Source: Alterirhizorhabdus solaris
GTDB lineage: Bacteria > Pseudomonadota > Alphaproteobacteria > Sphingomonadales > Sphingomonadaceae
DNA: 57,884 nucleotides
NCBI RefSeq assembly: GCF_007785815.1
Contig: NZ_VNIM01000016.1
Span: forward strand, 1-57,884
Reading direction: 5' to 3'
Shown piece by piece: positions 1-9,339 of the stretch. The position numbers were made by a program, and so were the translations under genes. The notes under the pieces were generated by a model, which searched no databases, was not told the DNA's origin, and saw nothing but the letters and a program-made list of their open reading frames with translations. Every line of letters begins with the position of its first letter. Position 1 is the stretch's first letter.

Positions 1-509
1 ACGTGAAGGCCGGCCGGGGTGATGCCGGGGGGCGGGGCGGCGGCGATCTCCTCCACCCCGGCCATCACCCTCGCCGCGCGGCGGATGGCGCGGCGGATGC
101 GCGGGGTGGTGCCGCAGCGGCAGATGTTGGTGATCGCCGCGTCCATGTCCGTATCGGTGGGGTTGCGGTTCTTCTCCAGCAGCGCGGCCACCGCCATCAC
201 CATGCCGGACTGGCAATAGCCGCACTGGGGCACCGCCTCGGCGATCCACGCCTGCTGCACCGGGTGGCCGCGATCGCCCGAGAGATGCTCGATCGTGGTG
301 ACGAAACTGCCCTCGATCGCGCCGATCGCGATCTGGCAGGATCGCTGCGCCACGCCGTCGACATGCACGGTGCAGGCGCCGCACAATCCCGCGCCGCAGC
401 CGTATTTCGTGCCGGTGAGGTTGGAGGCATCGCGCAGCGCCCACAGCAGCGGGGTGGCCGGGTCCATGCGGTAATGGACGGCCTGCCCGTTGACGGTGAA
501 GCGGGTCAT
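1..509 (-). CDS. (2Fe-2S)-binding subunit of a molybdenum hydroxylase, IorA-like (partial, runs off the window)
   Basis: This is the small iron-sulfur subunit of a xanthine dehydrogenase/isoquinoline 1-oxidoreductase type enzyme, which passes electrons away from a molybdopterin large subunit. Reading down from the ATG at 509, the plant-ferredoxin domain carries Cys38, Cys43, Cys46 and Cys58 (C-x4-C-x2-C-x11-C). The following all-helical [2Fe-2S] domain carries QCGYCQSGM and ICRCGT, so both clusters are present. This short single-chain form is typical of IorA, nicotinate dehydrogenase and aldehyde oxidoreductase small subunits. About 169 residues are visible and no stop is reached, so the C-terminus and probably the large-subunit gene lie beyond base 1. 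gshA ends 23 bp upstream on the same strand. The substrate cannot be told from this subunit. Confidence 0.88.
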   Translation of the reverse strand, partial: MTRFTVNGQAVHYRMDPATPLLWALRDASNLTGTKYGCGAGLCGACTVHVDGVAQRSCQIAIGAIEGSFVTTIEHLSGDRGHPVQQAWIAEAVPQCGYCQSGMVMAVAALLEKNRNPTDTDMDAAITNICRCGTTPRIRRAIRRAARVMAGVEEIAAAPPPGITPAGLH

Positions 510-531
510 GCGCCTGTCCTCCCGGCGGCCC

Positions 532-1905
532 TCAATAGCTCATCTCGTCGTACACGCGCGACAGGTCGCCCTGCCATTCGCCGTGGTAGCGGTCGAGCAG
601 GCGCTGGGCCGGCACCTTGCCGCTTGCCACGATCTCGCGCAGCGGATCGAGGAAGCCCTGTTCGGTGTCGCCGATGCCGTTCAGGCGGGCGCGGGCGGCG
701 AGGCCGGCGTCGGCGATGGCGAGCACCTCCTTGCCGAGCTGCTGGAAGGTGCGGCCGCGCGGGCCACGCGCGGCCAGGCCCAGGCGGGGCACCTCGGCAC
801 GGATGCGGTGATGGTCCTCGATCGTCCAGTGCTTCACCAGATCCCAGGCCGCATCCAGCGCGGTCTGGTCATAAAGCAGCCCCACCCAGAAGGCGGGCAG
901 CGCGCAGATGGTGCCCCACGGCCCGCCGTCGGCGCCGCGCATCTCCAGATAGCCCTTAAGCCGCACTTCGGGGAAGGCGGTGGAGAGGTGATCGGTCCAG
1001 TCGCCGAACAGCGGCTTCTCGCCCGGCAGGACGGATAGGTCGCCCTTCAGGAAATCGCGGAAGCTGAGGCCGGCGGCATCGACATAGCCGCCGTCGCGGA
1101 ACACGAAGTACATCGGCACGTCGAGCATGTAGTCGGCATAGCGTTCGTAGCCGAAGCCGTCCTCGTACACGAACGGCAGCATGCCGGTGCGGTGCGGGTC
1201 GGTGTCCGTCCAGATGTGGCTGCGGTAGCTGAGGAAGCCGTTGGGCCTGCCCTCGGTGAACGGCGAGTTGGCGAACAGCGCGGTGGCCAGCGGTTGCAGC
1301 GCGAGGCTGACGCGGAACTTCTTCACCATGTCCGCCTCGCTCGCATAATCGAGGTTGGTCTGGATGGTGCAGGTACGCAGCATCATGTCCAGCCCCATCG
1401 TGCCGACGCGCGGCATGTGATCGAGCATGATCTTGTAGCGGCCCTTGGGCATGATCGGCAGCTCGGCGCGGGTCTTGTCCGGCCACATGCCGAGGCCGAG
1501 GAAGCCCAGGCCGAGGCGGTCGCCGATGGCCTTCACCTGCTCCAGATGACGGCCGGTTTCGGCGCAGGTCTGATGCAGGTTTTCCAGCGGCGCGCCGGAC
1601 AGTTCGAGCTGCCCGGCCGGTTCCAGGCTGACGTTGCCGTCCGGCCCGCCCAGCGCGATGATCTTGCCGCCCTCGTAGATCGGCTCCCAGCCGTATTTCG
1701 TCAGGCCGATCAGCAGCGCGTGGATGCCACCCGGCTCCTCGTAGGAGGGGGCGCGGTGATCGTCGCGGAAGTAGACGAACTTCTCGTGCTCGGTGCCGAT
1801 CCGCCAGCGTTCGACGGGCTTTTCGCCCTTCGCGAAGATGGCGAGGAGATCCTCGCGCGTTTCGATCTGCGGATCTTCGCCGTCGCCGGCCGTGCGGGTG
1901 CTCAT
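532..1905 (-). CDS. gshA: Glutamate--cysteine ligase, plant/alphaproteobacterial type
   Basis: It makes gamma-glutamylcysteine from glutamate, cysteine and ATP, the first step of cytosolic glutathione synthesis. The protein has 457 residues from the ATG at 1905, the usual length for the GCS2-type enzymes of alphaproteobacteria. The family signature GTEHEKF is at about residues 37-43, EGGKII follows near residue 78, and a conserved MLRTCTIQTNLDY stretch lies mid-protein. An open frame continues upstream to 2271, but that part is the shadow of rsmE; the ATG at 1905 fits the family N-terminus (ETREDLLAIFAKGEKP soon after). It lies 41 bp downstream of rsmE on the same strand and 22 bp before the iron-sulfur subunit gene, so cotranscription with rsmE is likely. 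Confidence 0.95.
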   Translation of the reverse strand: MSTRTAGDGEDPQIETREDLLAIFAKGEKPVERWRIGTEHEKFVYFRDDHRAPSYEEPGGIHALLIGLTKYGWEPIYEGGKIIALGGPDGNVSLEPAGQLELSGAPLENLHQTCAETGRHLEQVKAIGDRLGLGFLGLGMWPDKTRAELPIMPKGRYKIMLDHMPRVGTMGLDMMLRTCTIQTNLDYASEADMVKKFRVSLALQPLATALFANSPFTEGRPNGFLSYRSHIWTDTDPHRTGMLPFVYEDGFGYERYADYMLDVPMYFVFRDGGYVDAAGLSFRDFLKGDLSVLPGEKPLFGDWTDHLSTAFPEVRLKGYLEMRGADGGPWGTICALPAFWVGLLYDQTALDAAWDLVKHWTIEDHHRIRAEVPRLGLAARGPRGRTFQQLGKEVLAIADAGLAARARLNGIGDTEQGFLDPLREIVASGKVPAQRLLDRYHGEWQGDLSRVYDEMSY

Positions 1906-1946
1906 GCCTTGCGCCCATAGCGTCGCGGCGGGGGCTTCGCCAGCGC

Positions 1947-2699
1947 CTATGTTGCCGGCTGTTTCCAGTCCCCCGCCGCTGCCATCCATACCGCCACGGC
2001 GGCGGCGGCGGCGGTATCGGCGCGCAGGATACGTGGCCCCAGCGACACGCCGCGCGCCGCCGGGATCGCGGCGATCAGCGTGCGTTCCTCCGCCGTGAAG
2101 CCGCCCTCGGGGCCGATCAGGATCGCCGCCGGGCCGGGGCGGGCGACATCGGCCAGCGGCGCGCCGCCCTGCTCGTCGGCGTGGATCAGCATCCGCTCGG
2201 CCGGCCAGTCGCGCAACGCCTCGCGCAGCGGACGCGGCTCGTCGAGCGCGGGCAGCGCGGTGCGGCCGCATTGTTCCGCCGCCTCAATCATATGCGCGCG
2301 CAGGCGATCGAGGTTGAGGCGGTCCACCACGGTGCGCTGCGTCAACACCGGCAGCACGCGGGCGACGCCCAGCTCGCACGCCTTCTCCACCAGCCAGTCG
2401 ATCCGCCCCTTCTTGATCGGCGCGGCCAGCAGCCACAGGTCGGGCACCGTCTCGCGCGGAGAAAGCCGGGTGGTGACGGCCAGCGTCATGCGGCGCTTGC
2501 CCGCATCCGCCACCTCGGCCAGCCATTCGCCGCTCGCATCGTCGAACAATCGCACCGGCGCGCCGGGTTTCAGCCGCATCACCGCGCCGAGATAATTCGC
2601 CTGCGCGCCCTCCAGCACGATCGCGGCGCCTTCGTGCAGCGGGGTTTCAACGAAGAGGCGAGGGGTGCTGGCGGGCGGCCAGGCGGGAGTGGCGGTCAT
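1947..2699 (-). CDS. rsmE: 16S rRNA (uracil-1498-N3)-methyltransferase RsmE
   Basis: This is a SPOUT-fold methyltransferase that methylates N3 of U1498 in 16S rRNA, using S-adenosylmethionine. The 250-residue product matches the family length. An N-terminal PUA-like region (residues 12-75) is followed by the SPOUT domain, with the knot motifs LIGPEGGFTAEE (about 194-205) and LGPRILRADTA (about 220-230), the SAM-binding signature of RsmE. The start is the ATG at 2699; the frame stays open to 2999, but that extension is antisense to the start of the outer-membrane protein gene and lacks RsmE similarity. It probably heads an operon with gshA. The rsmE-gshA pairing is one I recall from sphingomonads; I could not check it here. 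Confidence 0.93.
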   Translation of the reverse strand: MTATPAWPPASTPRLFVETPLHEGAAIVLEGAQANYLGAVMRLKPGAPVRLFDDASGEWLAEVADAGKRRMTLAVTTRLSPRETVPDLWLLAAPIKKGRIDWLVEKACELGVARVLPVLTQRTVVDRLNLDRLRAHMIEAAEQCGRTALPALDEPRPLREALRDWPAERMLIHADEQGGAPLADVARPGPAAILIGPEGGFTAEERTLIAAIPAARGVSLGPRILRADTAAAAAVAVWMAAAGDWKQPAT

Positions 2700-2901
2700 G
2701 CCCCCGATGTATCGCCGGCGGGGGGCGGCGTCATCCCTCCGCCATGATGCGAGGGGGCAGGCCGAGTGTTGCAATGCGGCAACAGCGCCGGGAAGTTCCA
2801 AGTGCGACGCAACAATCCCGACCTGGCTTGGTTCATCCCCTACGCACGGAGCGGCACGCGGCCGATCAATCCGGCGAGTAAATCTGGAGCTTTGCGCTTT
2901 T

Positions 2902-3459
2902 ATGAAGACGTTCTTTCTCGCGGCCCTCGCCCTCGCTGCCCTGCCGACCGCCGCAATGGCGCAGGACACCGCACCGGACGGCACCCCCGCCTTCGGCATC
3001 GAGCCGTATGTCGGCGTGCTCGGCGGCTACCACTCGTTCGATCGCCTCAGCGAGTTCGGCACCAGCGGTCGTCGCGGCCGTATGGATGGCGCCCTCATCA
3101 GCGGGATCGCCGGCGTGAACGTGCCGCTCGGGCCGGTGTTCGTCGGTGCCGAAGGCAACGCCACCAAGGGCTTCAAGGACATCGATTGGGAATATGGCGT
3201 GAAGGGCCGGATCGGCGCGCGCGCCGGTGACAGCGGCATGATCTACGCCTCGGCCGGCTACCAGTGGGTCAACGGCAAGGGCAACCGTGGTTTCGCCGAT
3301 CGCAGCGATTGGATCTACGGCGTCGGCCTCGAAGTCGGCCCGAAGGACATCGGTCTTGGCGGCCTGACCGGCAACTCGGGCGTGCGTCTGCGCCTGCAGG
3401 CCGAAACCTATGATTTCGACTCGGTCCGCCCGATGGCCGGCCTCGTCTTCCACCTGTAA
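2902..3459 (+). CDS. Outer-membrane beta-barrel protein, opacity/OmpW-like small porin family
   Basis: A secreted protein of 185 residues. Residues 1-21 form a clean signal peptide ending AAMAQ. The rest alternates short amphipathic strands with Gly and aromatic residues (FGIEPYVGVLGGYHSFD, SGMIYASAGYQW, GVRLRLQAETYDF) and ends VFHL, as in small 8-stranded outer-membrane barrels. The start at 2902 gives the signal peptide. A GGAG lies about 12 bases upstream, somewhat far for a Shine-Dalgarno. It is transcribed divergently from rsmE and followed by a strong hairpin terminator at 3506, so it is probably a single-gene transcript. Its cargo or exact family is not recognisable. Confidence 0.8.
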   Translation: MKTFFLAALALAALPTAAMAQDTAPDGTPAFGIEPYVGVLGGYHSFDRLSEFGTSGRRGRMDGALISGIAGVNVPLGPVFVGAEGNATKGFKDIDWEYGVKGRIGARAGDSGMIYASAGYQWVNGKGNRGFADRSDWIYGVGLEVGPKDIGLGGLTGNSGVRLRLQAETYDFDSVRPMAGLVFHL

Positions 3460-3505
3460 GGGGTTCACTCCTTCAGCCCGGTCGTCGCCACGACCGGGCA
3501 AACGA

Positions 3506-3536
3506 GCGGCCGGGGTGGCGACACCCCGGCCGCTTT
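3506..3536 (+). terminator. Rho-independent terminator after the outer-membrane protein gene
   Basis: A perfect 12-bp stem (3506-3517 pairing with 3522-3533, arm GCGGCCGGGGTG) closes a GCGA tetraloop of the GNRA class and is followed by TTT. It lies 46 bp past the stop of the barrel gene and before thrS, insulating thrS from upstream transcription. The T-run is short, as is common in high-GC genomes. Confidence 0.75.
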
Positions 3537-3594
3537 GCTTATATGCGCCGCGCGGGCATAAGCCCGCGTTCCCTTTCTGCCTGGAAGTTCCCCG

Positions 3595-5610
3595 ATGTCC
3601 GCGATGCTCAAGATCAGCCTGCCCGATGGTTCCGTTCGCGAAGTCGCGGCCGGCACCACCCCGGCGGACATCGCGGCGGCGATCGGCCCCGGCCTCGCCA
3701 AGGCGGCGCTGGCCGCGCGGGTGGATGGCGAGCTGCGCGACCTCAACCGCCCGCTGGAGGCGGACGGCACGCTGGCGCTGGTGACGGCGAAGGACGAGGC
3801 GGACGCGCTGGAACTGGCCCGCCACGATTACGCGCATGTGCTGGCCGAGGCGGTGCAGCATCTGTTCCCGGGCACGCAGATCACCTTCGGCCCTTCCACC
3901 GACGACGGCTTCTATTATGATTTCGCGCCGAAGGACCGCCCGTTCACCGAGGAGGATCTGCCCGCGATCGAGGCGGAAATGCGCGCGATCATCGCCCGCA
4001 ACGAGCCGCTGGTGCGTGAGGAATGGCAGCGCGAGGATCTGATCGCGCGCTGGCGGGCCGAAGGCGAGACGTTCAAGGCCGAATGGGCCGCCGAACTGCC
4101 CGAGGGCGAGGCGCTGACGGTGTATCGCGCCGGCAGCGGCGCCGATGCCTGGCTGGACATGTGCCGTGGCCCGCACCTGCCCTCCACCGGCAAGCTCGAT
4201 CCCGCCGCCTTCAAGCTCACCCGCGTGTCCGGCGCCTACTGGCGCGGCGACCAGAAGAACGCGATGCTCAGCCGCATCTACGGCACCGGCTGGCTGAGCA
4301 AGAAGCAGCTCGACCAGCACCTGACCCGGCTGGAGGAGGCCGCCAAGCGCGATCACCGCAAGATCGCGCAGGAGATGGACCTGTTCCACCTCCAGTCCGA
4401 GGCGCAGGGGTCGGTGTTCTGGCACCCCAAGGGCTTCGTGCTGTGGCGCCAGCTCGAGGCGTACATGCGCCGCCGGCTCGACGGATCGGGCTATGCCGAG
4501 GTGAAGACGCCGCAGCTGATGGACGCCCGCCAGTGGGAGCAGAGCGGCCACTGGGGCAAGTATCGCGAGAACATGTTCGTGGTGCCGGACGAGGTGCCCA
4601 ACACGGCGGACGAGGGCGCGGTCCTTTCCGGCGAGGGCGACCTGATGGCGCTGAAGCCGATGAACTGCCCGGCGCACGTGCTGATCTTCAAGCAGGGCAT
4701 CAAATCGTATCGCGACCTGCCGATCCGCATGGCCGAATTCGGCTGCTGCCACCGCAACGAGCCGCATGGTGCGCTGCACGGCATCATGCGCGTGCGCCAG
4801 TTCACCCAGGACGACGCCCACATCTTCGTGCGCGAGGACCAGCTCATTCCCGAGGTGCAGCGGTTCTGCGAATTGCTGGACGCGGTGTATCGCGATCTCG
4901 GCTTTTCCGACTATGCGGTGAAGCTGGCGCTGCGGCCGGAACAGCGCTTCGGCTCTGATGCGATGTGGGACAAGGCCGAGGCGGAACTGCGCGAGGCGGT
5001 GATGCAGGCCAACCTCAGCGATGCGGTGAAGGCCGGGTTCGAGGAACTGCCCGGCGAGGGCGCCTTCTACGCGCCCAAGCTGGAATTCCACCTGACCGAC
5101 GCGATCGGGCGGACGTGGCAGGTGGGCACGATCCAGTCCGACCGGGTGCTGCCCGAGCGGCTGGACGCCAGCTACGTCGGCGAGGACGGCAACCGTCATC
5201 GCCCGGTGATGCTGCACCGCGCGATCCTGGGCACGTTCGAGCGGTTCATCGGTATCCTGATCGAACATCACGCCGGCCGTTTCCCGCTGTGGCTGGCGCC
5301 GGTGCAGGCGGTGGTGGCGACGATCGTATCGGACGCCGACGAGTATGCCGGCGAAGTCGTGGCGAAGCTGGCGGCCGCCGGGCTGCGGGTGGAGGCGGAC
5401 CTGCGCAACGAGAAGATCAACTACAAGGTGCGCGAGCATTCGCTGGCCAAGGTGCCGGCGCTGCTGGTGGTCGGCAAGCGTGAGGCCGAGGAAGGCAAGG
5501 TGGCGATCCGCCGGCTGGGCAGCCAGAACCAGCAGGTGATGACGCTGGACGAGGCGATCGCGCTGCTGACGGCGGAGGCGACGCCGCCGGATCTCGTCGC
5601 CGCGGCATGA
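3595..5610 (+). CDS. thrS: Threonine--tRNA ligase
   Basis: It charges tRNA-Thr with threonine. The 671 residues contain the full class II architecture: a TGS domain (about 1-65), the SAD editing domain with the HxxxH pair His77/His81, the catalytic core, and an anticodon-binding domain from about residue 570. The zinc ligands that select threonine are visible as Cys358 (MNCPAH), His409 (DDAHIF) and His541 ([13 protein letters not shown]). Motif 2 is the [11 protein letters not shown] region. The ATG at 3595 has GGAAG about 8 bases upstream; a second ATG at 3604 is also possible. infC follows 88 bp downstream, the conserved thrS-infC order. I saw no leader structure of the T-box type. Confidence 0.97.
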   Translation: MSAMLKISLPDGSVREVAAGTTPADIAAAIGPGLAKAALAARVDGELRDLNRPLEADGTLALVTAKDEADALELARHDYAHVLAEAVQHLFPGTQITFGPSTDDGFYYDFAPKDRPFTEEDLPAIEAEMRAIIARNEPLVREEWQREDLIARWRAEGETFKAEWAAELPEGEALTVYRAGSGADAWLDMCRGPHLPSTGKLDPAAFKLTRVSGAYWRGDQKNAMLSRIYGTGWLSKKQLDQHLTRLEEAAKRDHRKIAQEMDLFHLQSEAQGSVFWHPKGFVLWRQLEAYMRRRLDGSGYAEVKTPQLMDARQWEQSGHWGKYRENMFVVPDEVPNTADEGAVLSGEGDLMALKPMNCPAHVLIFKQGIKSYRDLPIRMAEFGCCHRNEPHGALHGIMRVRQFTQDDAHIFVREDQLIPEVQRFCELLDAVYRDLGFSDYAVKLALRPEQRFGSDAMWDKAEAELREAVMQANLSDAVKAGFEELPGEGAFYAPKLEFHLTDAIGRTWQVGTIQSDRVLPERLDASYVGEDGNRHRPVMLHRAILGTFERFIGILIEHHAGRFPLWLAPVQAVVATIVSDADEYAGEVVAKLAAAGLRVEADLRNEKINYKVREHSLAKVPALLVVGKREAEEGKVAIRRLGSQNQQVMTLDEAIALLTAEATPPDLVAAA

Positions 5611-5698
5611 TGGATGCTGCATCTTCAAAATTCGGTCGCGAAGGACTATACCGCCCCCCTGAACCGCCACGACTGGAGAAGTTGCTATACGTCCGCCC

Positions 5699-6238
5699 AT
5701 GATGCGCCGCCCGCTCGGCCAGCCGCCGATGCCGCTGAACGGCCCCCGATACAATGAGTTCATCCAGTCGCCCAAGGTCCGGGTGATCGATGGGGACGGC
5801 GAGAATCTGGGCGTGATGTACACGCGCGAAGCGATGGAGCAGGCGCAGGAAGTGGGCCTCGACCTCGTCGAGGTGTCACCGAATGCCGATCCGCCCGTCG
5901 CCAAGTTCCTGGATATCGGCAAGTTCAAGTACGAGACCCAGAAGAAGGCCAACCTCGCCCGCAAGAGCCAGAAGACGCAGGAGATCAAGGAGATCAAGAT
6001 GCGTCCGAACATCGACGATCATGATTATGATACGAAGATGAAGAAGGTGAACGAGTTCATCGGCGAGGGCGACAAGGTCAAGGTCACGCTGCGTTTCCGT
6101 GGTCGCGAACTGGCGCACGGCCAGCTCGGCATGCAGGTGTTGCAGCGCGTGCAGGCCGATATCGCGGAGGTTGCCAAGGTGGAGCAGCATCCGCGCATGG
6201 AAGGCCGGCAGATGCTGATGGTGCTCGCGCCCAAATAA
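5699..6238 (+). CDS. infC: Translation initiation factor IF-3
   Basis: IF-3 binds the 30S subunit, checks the start codon and prevents premature 50S joining. The 179-residue protein has the N-domain ([41 protein letters not shown]), a basic linker, and the C-domain ([29 protein letters not shown]). It starts at a tandem ATG-ATG at 5699. Unlike the enterobacterial gene, the start is ATG, so AUU-type autoregulation is not evident. It follows thrS but is closed by a terminator at 6273 and is not followed by rpmI-rplT, the arrangement seen in many other bacteria. Confidence 0.96.
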   Translation: MMRRPLGQPPMPLNGPRYNEFIQSPKVRVIDGDGENLGVMYTREAMEQAQEVGLDLVEVSPNADPPVAKFLDIGKFKYETQKKANLARKSQKTQEIKEIKMRPNIDDHDYDTKMKKVNEFIGEGDKVKVTLRFRGRELAHGQLGMQVLQRVQADIAEVAKVEQHPRMEGRQMLMVLAPK

Positions 6239-6272
6239 GCCGCGACGGCACGGATCGCTGACGAACAGGAGA

Positions 6273-6300
6273 GGGAGTCGCTGCGGCGGCTCCCTTTTTT
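6273..6300 (+). terminator. Rho-independent terminator of the thrS-infC unit
   Basis: A 9-bp stem with one G-U pair (6273-6281 with 6286-6294) closes a TGCG loop and runs directly into six T residues. It lies 34 bp past the infC stop and is the best-formed intrinsic terminator in the window. Confidence 0.85.
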
Positions 6301-6494
6301 CATGCCGGTGGATCGTGATTGGCCCCGTTCCGTCCTCCGCCGCCGTCCATGATATTCCGCTACGGAAACCGGCTTTTGGGTGGCGACCCCCCGGCGGGCG
6401 GGCTAGACCCGGCCGGGGGATGCGATTGGGGCTGGCAAGCGGCGCGCGGGTGATGCACGTTGGCCGTAATCAGAATATATATCGGGGGGATAGC

Positions 6495-9305
6495 ATGTCG
6501 AAGTCATTCTGGCTGCTGGGCACCATGCTTGCCGGCGTCGCGCTGCCGGCACAGGCGCAGGTTGCCACCGAGGGGGGCACGCCAGGTCCGACGGAGCAGG
6601 GCGGGGGCGTCGCCGCTACGCCCGCCGTCGTCGATGCCGCCACGGACAACGGCGATATCATCGTCACCGCCACCCGCCGCAACGAGGCGCTGTCGGACGT
6701 GCCGATCGCCGTCTCCGCCGTATCGGGGGATACGCTGACACGATCGGGCGCGACCGACATCCGCGCGCTCAACCAGCTGTCGCCGTCGCTGCTCGTCTCG
6801 TCCACCACCTCCGATGCGGGCGGCGCGGTCGCGCGGATCCGGGGCATCGGCACGGTGGGCGACAATCCCGGCCTCGAAAGCTCGGTCGCGCTGTTCATCG
6901 ACGGGGTCTATCGCTCGCGCACCGGCGTGGGGCTGACCGAGCTCGGCGCGATCGACCGGATCGAGGTGTTGCGCGGGCCGCAGGGCACGCTGTTCGGCCG
7001 CAACGCCTCTGCCGGCCTCATCAGCGTCATCACCGCCAAGCCCAGCTACGAGGAGGCGGGCACCGCCGAACTGAGCTACGGCAATTACGATTACTGGCGC
7101 GGCCAGCTCGGCCTGACCGGCGCGATCGTGCCCGGCAAGATCGCCTACCGGCTGGATGGCGTGTACGTGAAGCGCGACGGTTTCCTGAAGGAAGGCCCGT
7201 ACAGCGGCAGCACCGGCCGCCGGTTCAACGACCGCGACCGCTACATCGTGCGCGGGCAGCTGCTGTTCGAGCCGACCGAAGCACTCTCGTTCCGCCTGAT
7301 CGGCGATTATTCACGCAAGAACGAGGAATGCTGCGCGGGTGTGTACCTGCCCACGCGGGATGTGTCGCGCAACGCCAGCGGCCAGCTCGTCACCGGCCCG
7401 TCGTCCACGGCGGCGGTGCTGCGCAGTCTCGGCGGCTTCATCAACGACCGGCCTTACGACCGTCGCGCCTCGGTATCGCCGGGTCGTAGCTATCGGCAGG
7501 ATGTCGAGGATTACGGCCTCTCGGGCGAGGTGAACTACGATCTCGGCGGCGCGGCGCTCACCTCGATCACGGCCTATCGCAACAACGACTATACGCGCGG
7601 GCAGGATGCCGACTTCAGCAGCGTCGACCTGCTCTACCGGCCTGACGACGGGCGGGACTTCATCCGCTTCCGCACCTTCACGCAGGAACTGCGGCTGCAG
7701 GGCGAGGCGTTCGCCGGCAAGCTCGACTGGCTGGTCGGCGGCTATTACGCCAGCGAGAAGCTCGATGTCCGCTCCGCGCTTAGCTTCGGCAAGGATTTCG
7801 ACAGCTACATCACCCGGCAGGTGCAACTGGGCGGCGGCGGCGCGCAGTTCCCCGGTTTTTCCAACCTGCGCGGTTTCCTTTCGGCCGGGCTGGCCCAAGG
7901 GGGGCTGCCCACGGCGCTGATCGGCCAGATCGCACCGCTGGTGCCGAACATCGCCACCTATTCCAATACCGGGCAGGACGATCGCTACCGCCAGCGCAGC
8001 CGCAACTTCGCCTTCTTCACCCACAACGTGATCCATGTGACGGACACGCTCTCGCTGACGCTGGGCGCGCGCTACACCAACGAGCGCAAGACGCTGAACG
8101 CGAACTTCACCTCCACGGTGCCGGCGGGCAATGCGACGGCGCAGCTGGGCAACGCGATCGTGGCGCTGCGCACGCTCGCCGCCAACGCGCCCGCCACGGC
8201 GGCGGGGGCCGCGTTGCGGGCGGGGGCGACGCAGGCGGCCAACGGCATTACCGCACTCGCGCCCGCCTCCGCGCTGTACGGCGTGCTCACCGGGTTCAAC
8301 GGCACGCTGCCCGAGCGCCGCCGCAAGGAGGACGAGTGGACCGGCACCGCCGTGCTGAGCTGGAAGCCGACGCCAGACCTGCTCACCTACGCCAGCTACT
8401 CCAAGGGCTACAAGGCGGGCGGCTTCAACCTCGATCGATCGGTGTTGAGCCTGACCGCGCCGGACCTGAACCAGCTGGAGTTCCAGTCCGAGAAGGTGGA
8501 CGCCTATGAGCTGGGCGCGAAGTTCAACGGGCGCGGGTTCGACCTGAACGTCGCGCTGTTCCAGCAGGAGTTCAAGAACTTCCAGCTGAACAACTTCCAG
8601 GGCGTCAACTTCATCGTCGAGAACATCAACGGCTGCACGGCGCTGGCGGGCGGATCGGGGGCGGACAGCGACACCGGCAACAGCGGCAGCGCCGCCGAGG
8701 CCGCCGCTACCGCCTCTGGCGCGTGCACCGGCAAGCTGAAGCCGGGGGTGCGCAGCCGCGGCATCGAGGTGGAGGCCTATATCCGCCCCGCGCCCGACTT
8801 CAACGTCAACATCGGCTTCACCCGGGCGGAGACGAAGTACAAGAAGGATCTGGCCGGCGCGTTCGGGCGGCCACTGCCCACCTCGCTGGTCAACCTGCCC
8901 GGCGCGCGCGTGTCGAACTCGGCGGTCTATACCGTCACCACCGGCGCGGGGTGGACGCCGGCGCTGGGCACGGGTGGCCTGCGCGGGCTGATCTATGCCG
9001 ACATGCGCTACCAGAGCGACATCAACACCGGCTCCGACCTGTTCTTCGAGAAGCGGCAGGACGGCTTCGTCACGGTCAACGCCCGCGTCGGCCTGACCGG
9101 TGAAGACGGTGCGTGGGCGCTGGAGTTCTGGGGGCAGAACATCTTCGATACCGATTACACGCAGGTCGCGTTCAACGCGCCGACGCAGGGGCTGGGCGAC
9201 ACGATCTCGGTCGCGCGCGGGCTGCAGACCTCGACCAACCGGCTGTACGGCGCGTTCCTCGCCGAACCGCGCACCTATGGCGTGACGGTGCGGACGAAGT
9301 TCTGA
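6495..9305 (+). CDS. TonB-dependent receptor, large CirA/FecA-type with disordered loop inserts
   Basis: An outer-membrane active-transport channel of 936 residues. The signal peptide is at 1-22 (ending LPAQAQ). The TonB box region is followed by NGDIIVTATRRNEALSDVP, and the plug contains EVLRGPQGTLFGRNASAGLI. The 22-strand barrel ends in an aromatic-rich strand with terminal Phe (YGVTVRTKF). Two extracellular loops are unusual: an Ala-rich segment around residues 545-600 and a Gly/Ser/Ala-rich stretch near 720-745 lying between two Cys that could pair. The start at 6495 gives the signal peptide; the frame is open further upstream, but without secretion features. It stands alone between the infC terminator and glnD on the opposite strand. 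The substrate is unknown; this OMP class in sphingomonads often serves catabolic substrates. Confidence 0.9.
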   Translation: MSKSFWLLGTMLAGVALPAQAQVATEGGTPGPTEQGGGVAATPAVVDAATDNGDIIVTATRRNEALSDVPIAVSAVSGDTLTRSGATDIRALNQLSPSLLVSSTTSDAGGAVARIRGIGTVGDNPGLESSVALFIDGVYRSRTGVGLTELGAIDRIEVLRGPQGTLFGRNASAGLISVITAKPSYEEAGTAELSYGNYDYWRGQLGLTGAIVPGKIAYRLDGVYVKRDGFLKEGPYSGSTGRRFNDRDRYIVRGQLLFEPTEALSFRLIGDYSRKNEECCAGVYLPTRDVSRNASGQLVTGPSSTAAVLRSLGGFINDRPYDRRASVSPGRSYRQDVEDYGLSGEVNYDLGGAALTSITAYRNNDYTRGQDADFSSVDLLYRPDDGRDFIRFRTFTQELRLQGEAFAGKLDWLVGGYYASEKLDVRSALSFGKDFDSYITRQVQLGGGGAQFPGFSNLRGFLSAGLAQGGLPTALIGQIAPLVPNIATYSNTGQDDRYRQRSRNFAFFTHNVIHVTDTLSLTLGARYTNERKTLNANFTSTVPAGNATAQLGNAIVALRTLAANAPATAAGAALRAGATQAANGITALAPASALYGVLTGFNGTLPERRRKEDEWTGTAVLSWKPTPDLLTYASYSKGYKAGGFNLDRSVLSLTAPDLNQLEFQSEKVDAYELGAKFNGRGFDLNVALFQQEFKNFQLNNFQGVNFIVENINGCTALAGGSGADSDTGNSGSAAEAAATASGACTGKLKPGVRSRGIEVEAYIRPAPDFNVNIGFTRAETKYKKDLAGAFGRPLPTSLVNLPGARVSNSAVYTVTTGAGWTPALGTGGLRGLIYADMRYQSDINTGSDLFFEKRQDGFVTVNARVGLTGEDGAWALEFWGQNIFDTDYTQVAFNAPTQGLGDTISVARGLQTSTNRLYGAFLAEPRTYGVTVRTKF

Positions 9306-9339
9306 CCGGCGGGAGGCTGGCCGGGGGCGCGCGGCCGGC

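Noticed and set aside
2866-6012. Minus-strand open frame of 1048 codons opposite thrS and infC
   Set aside because: It is rich in His, Arg and Leu without any domain, spans several genes and is the antisense shadow expected of strongly G/C-biased codon use.
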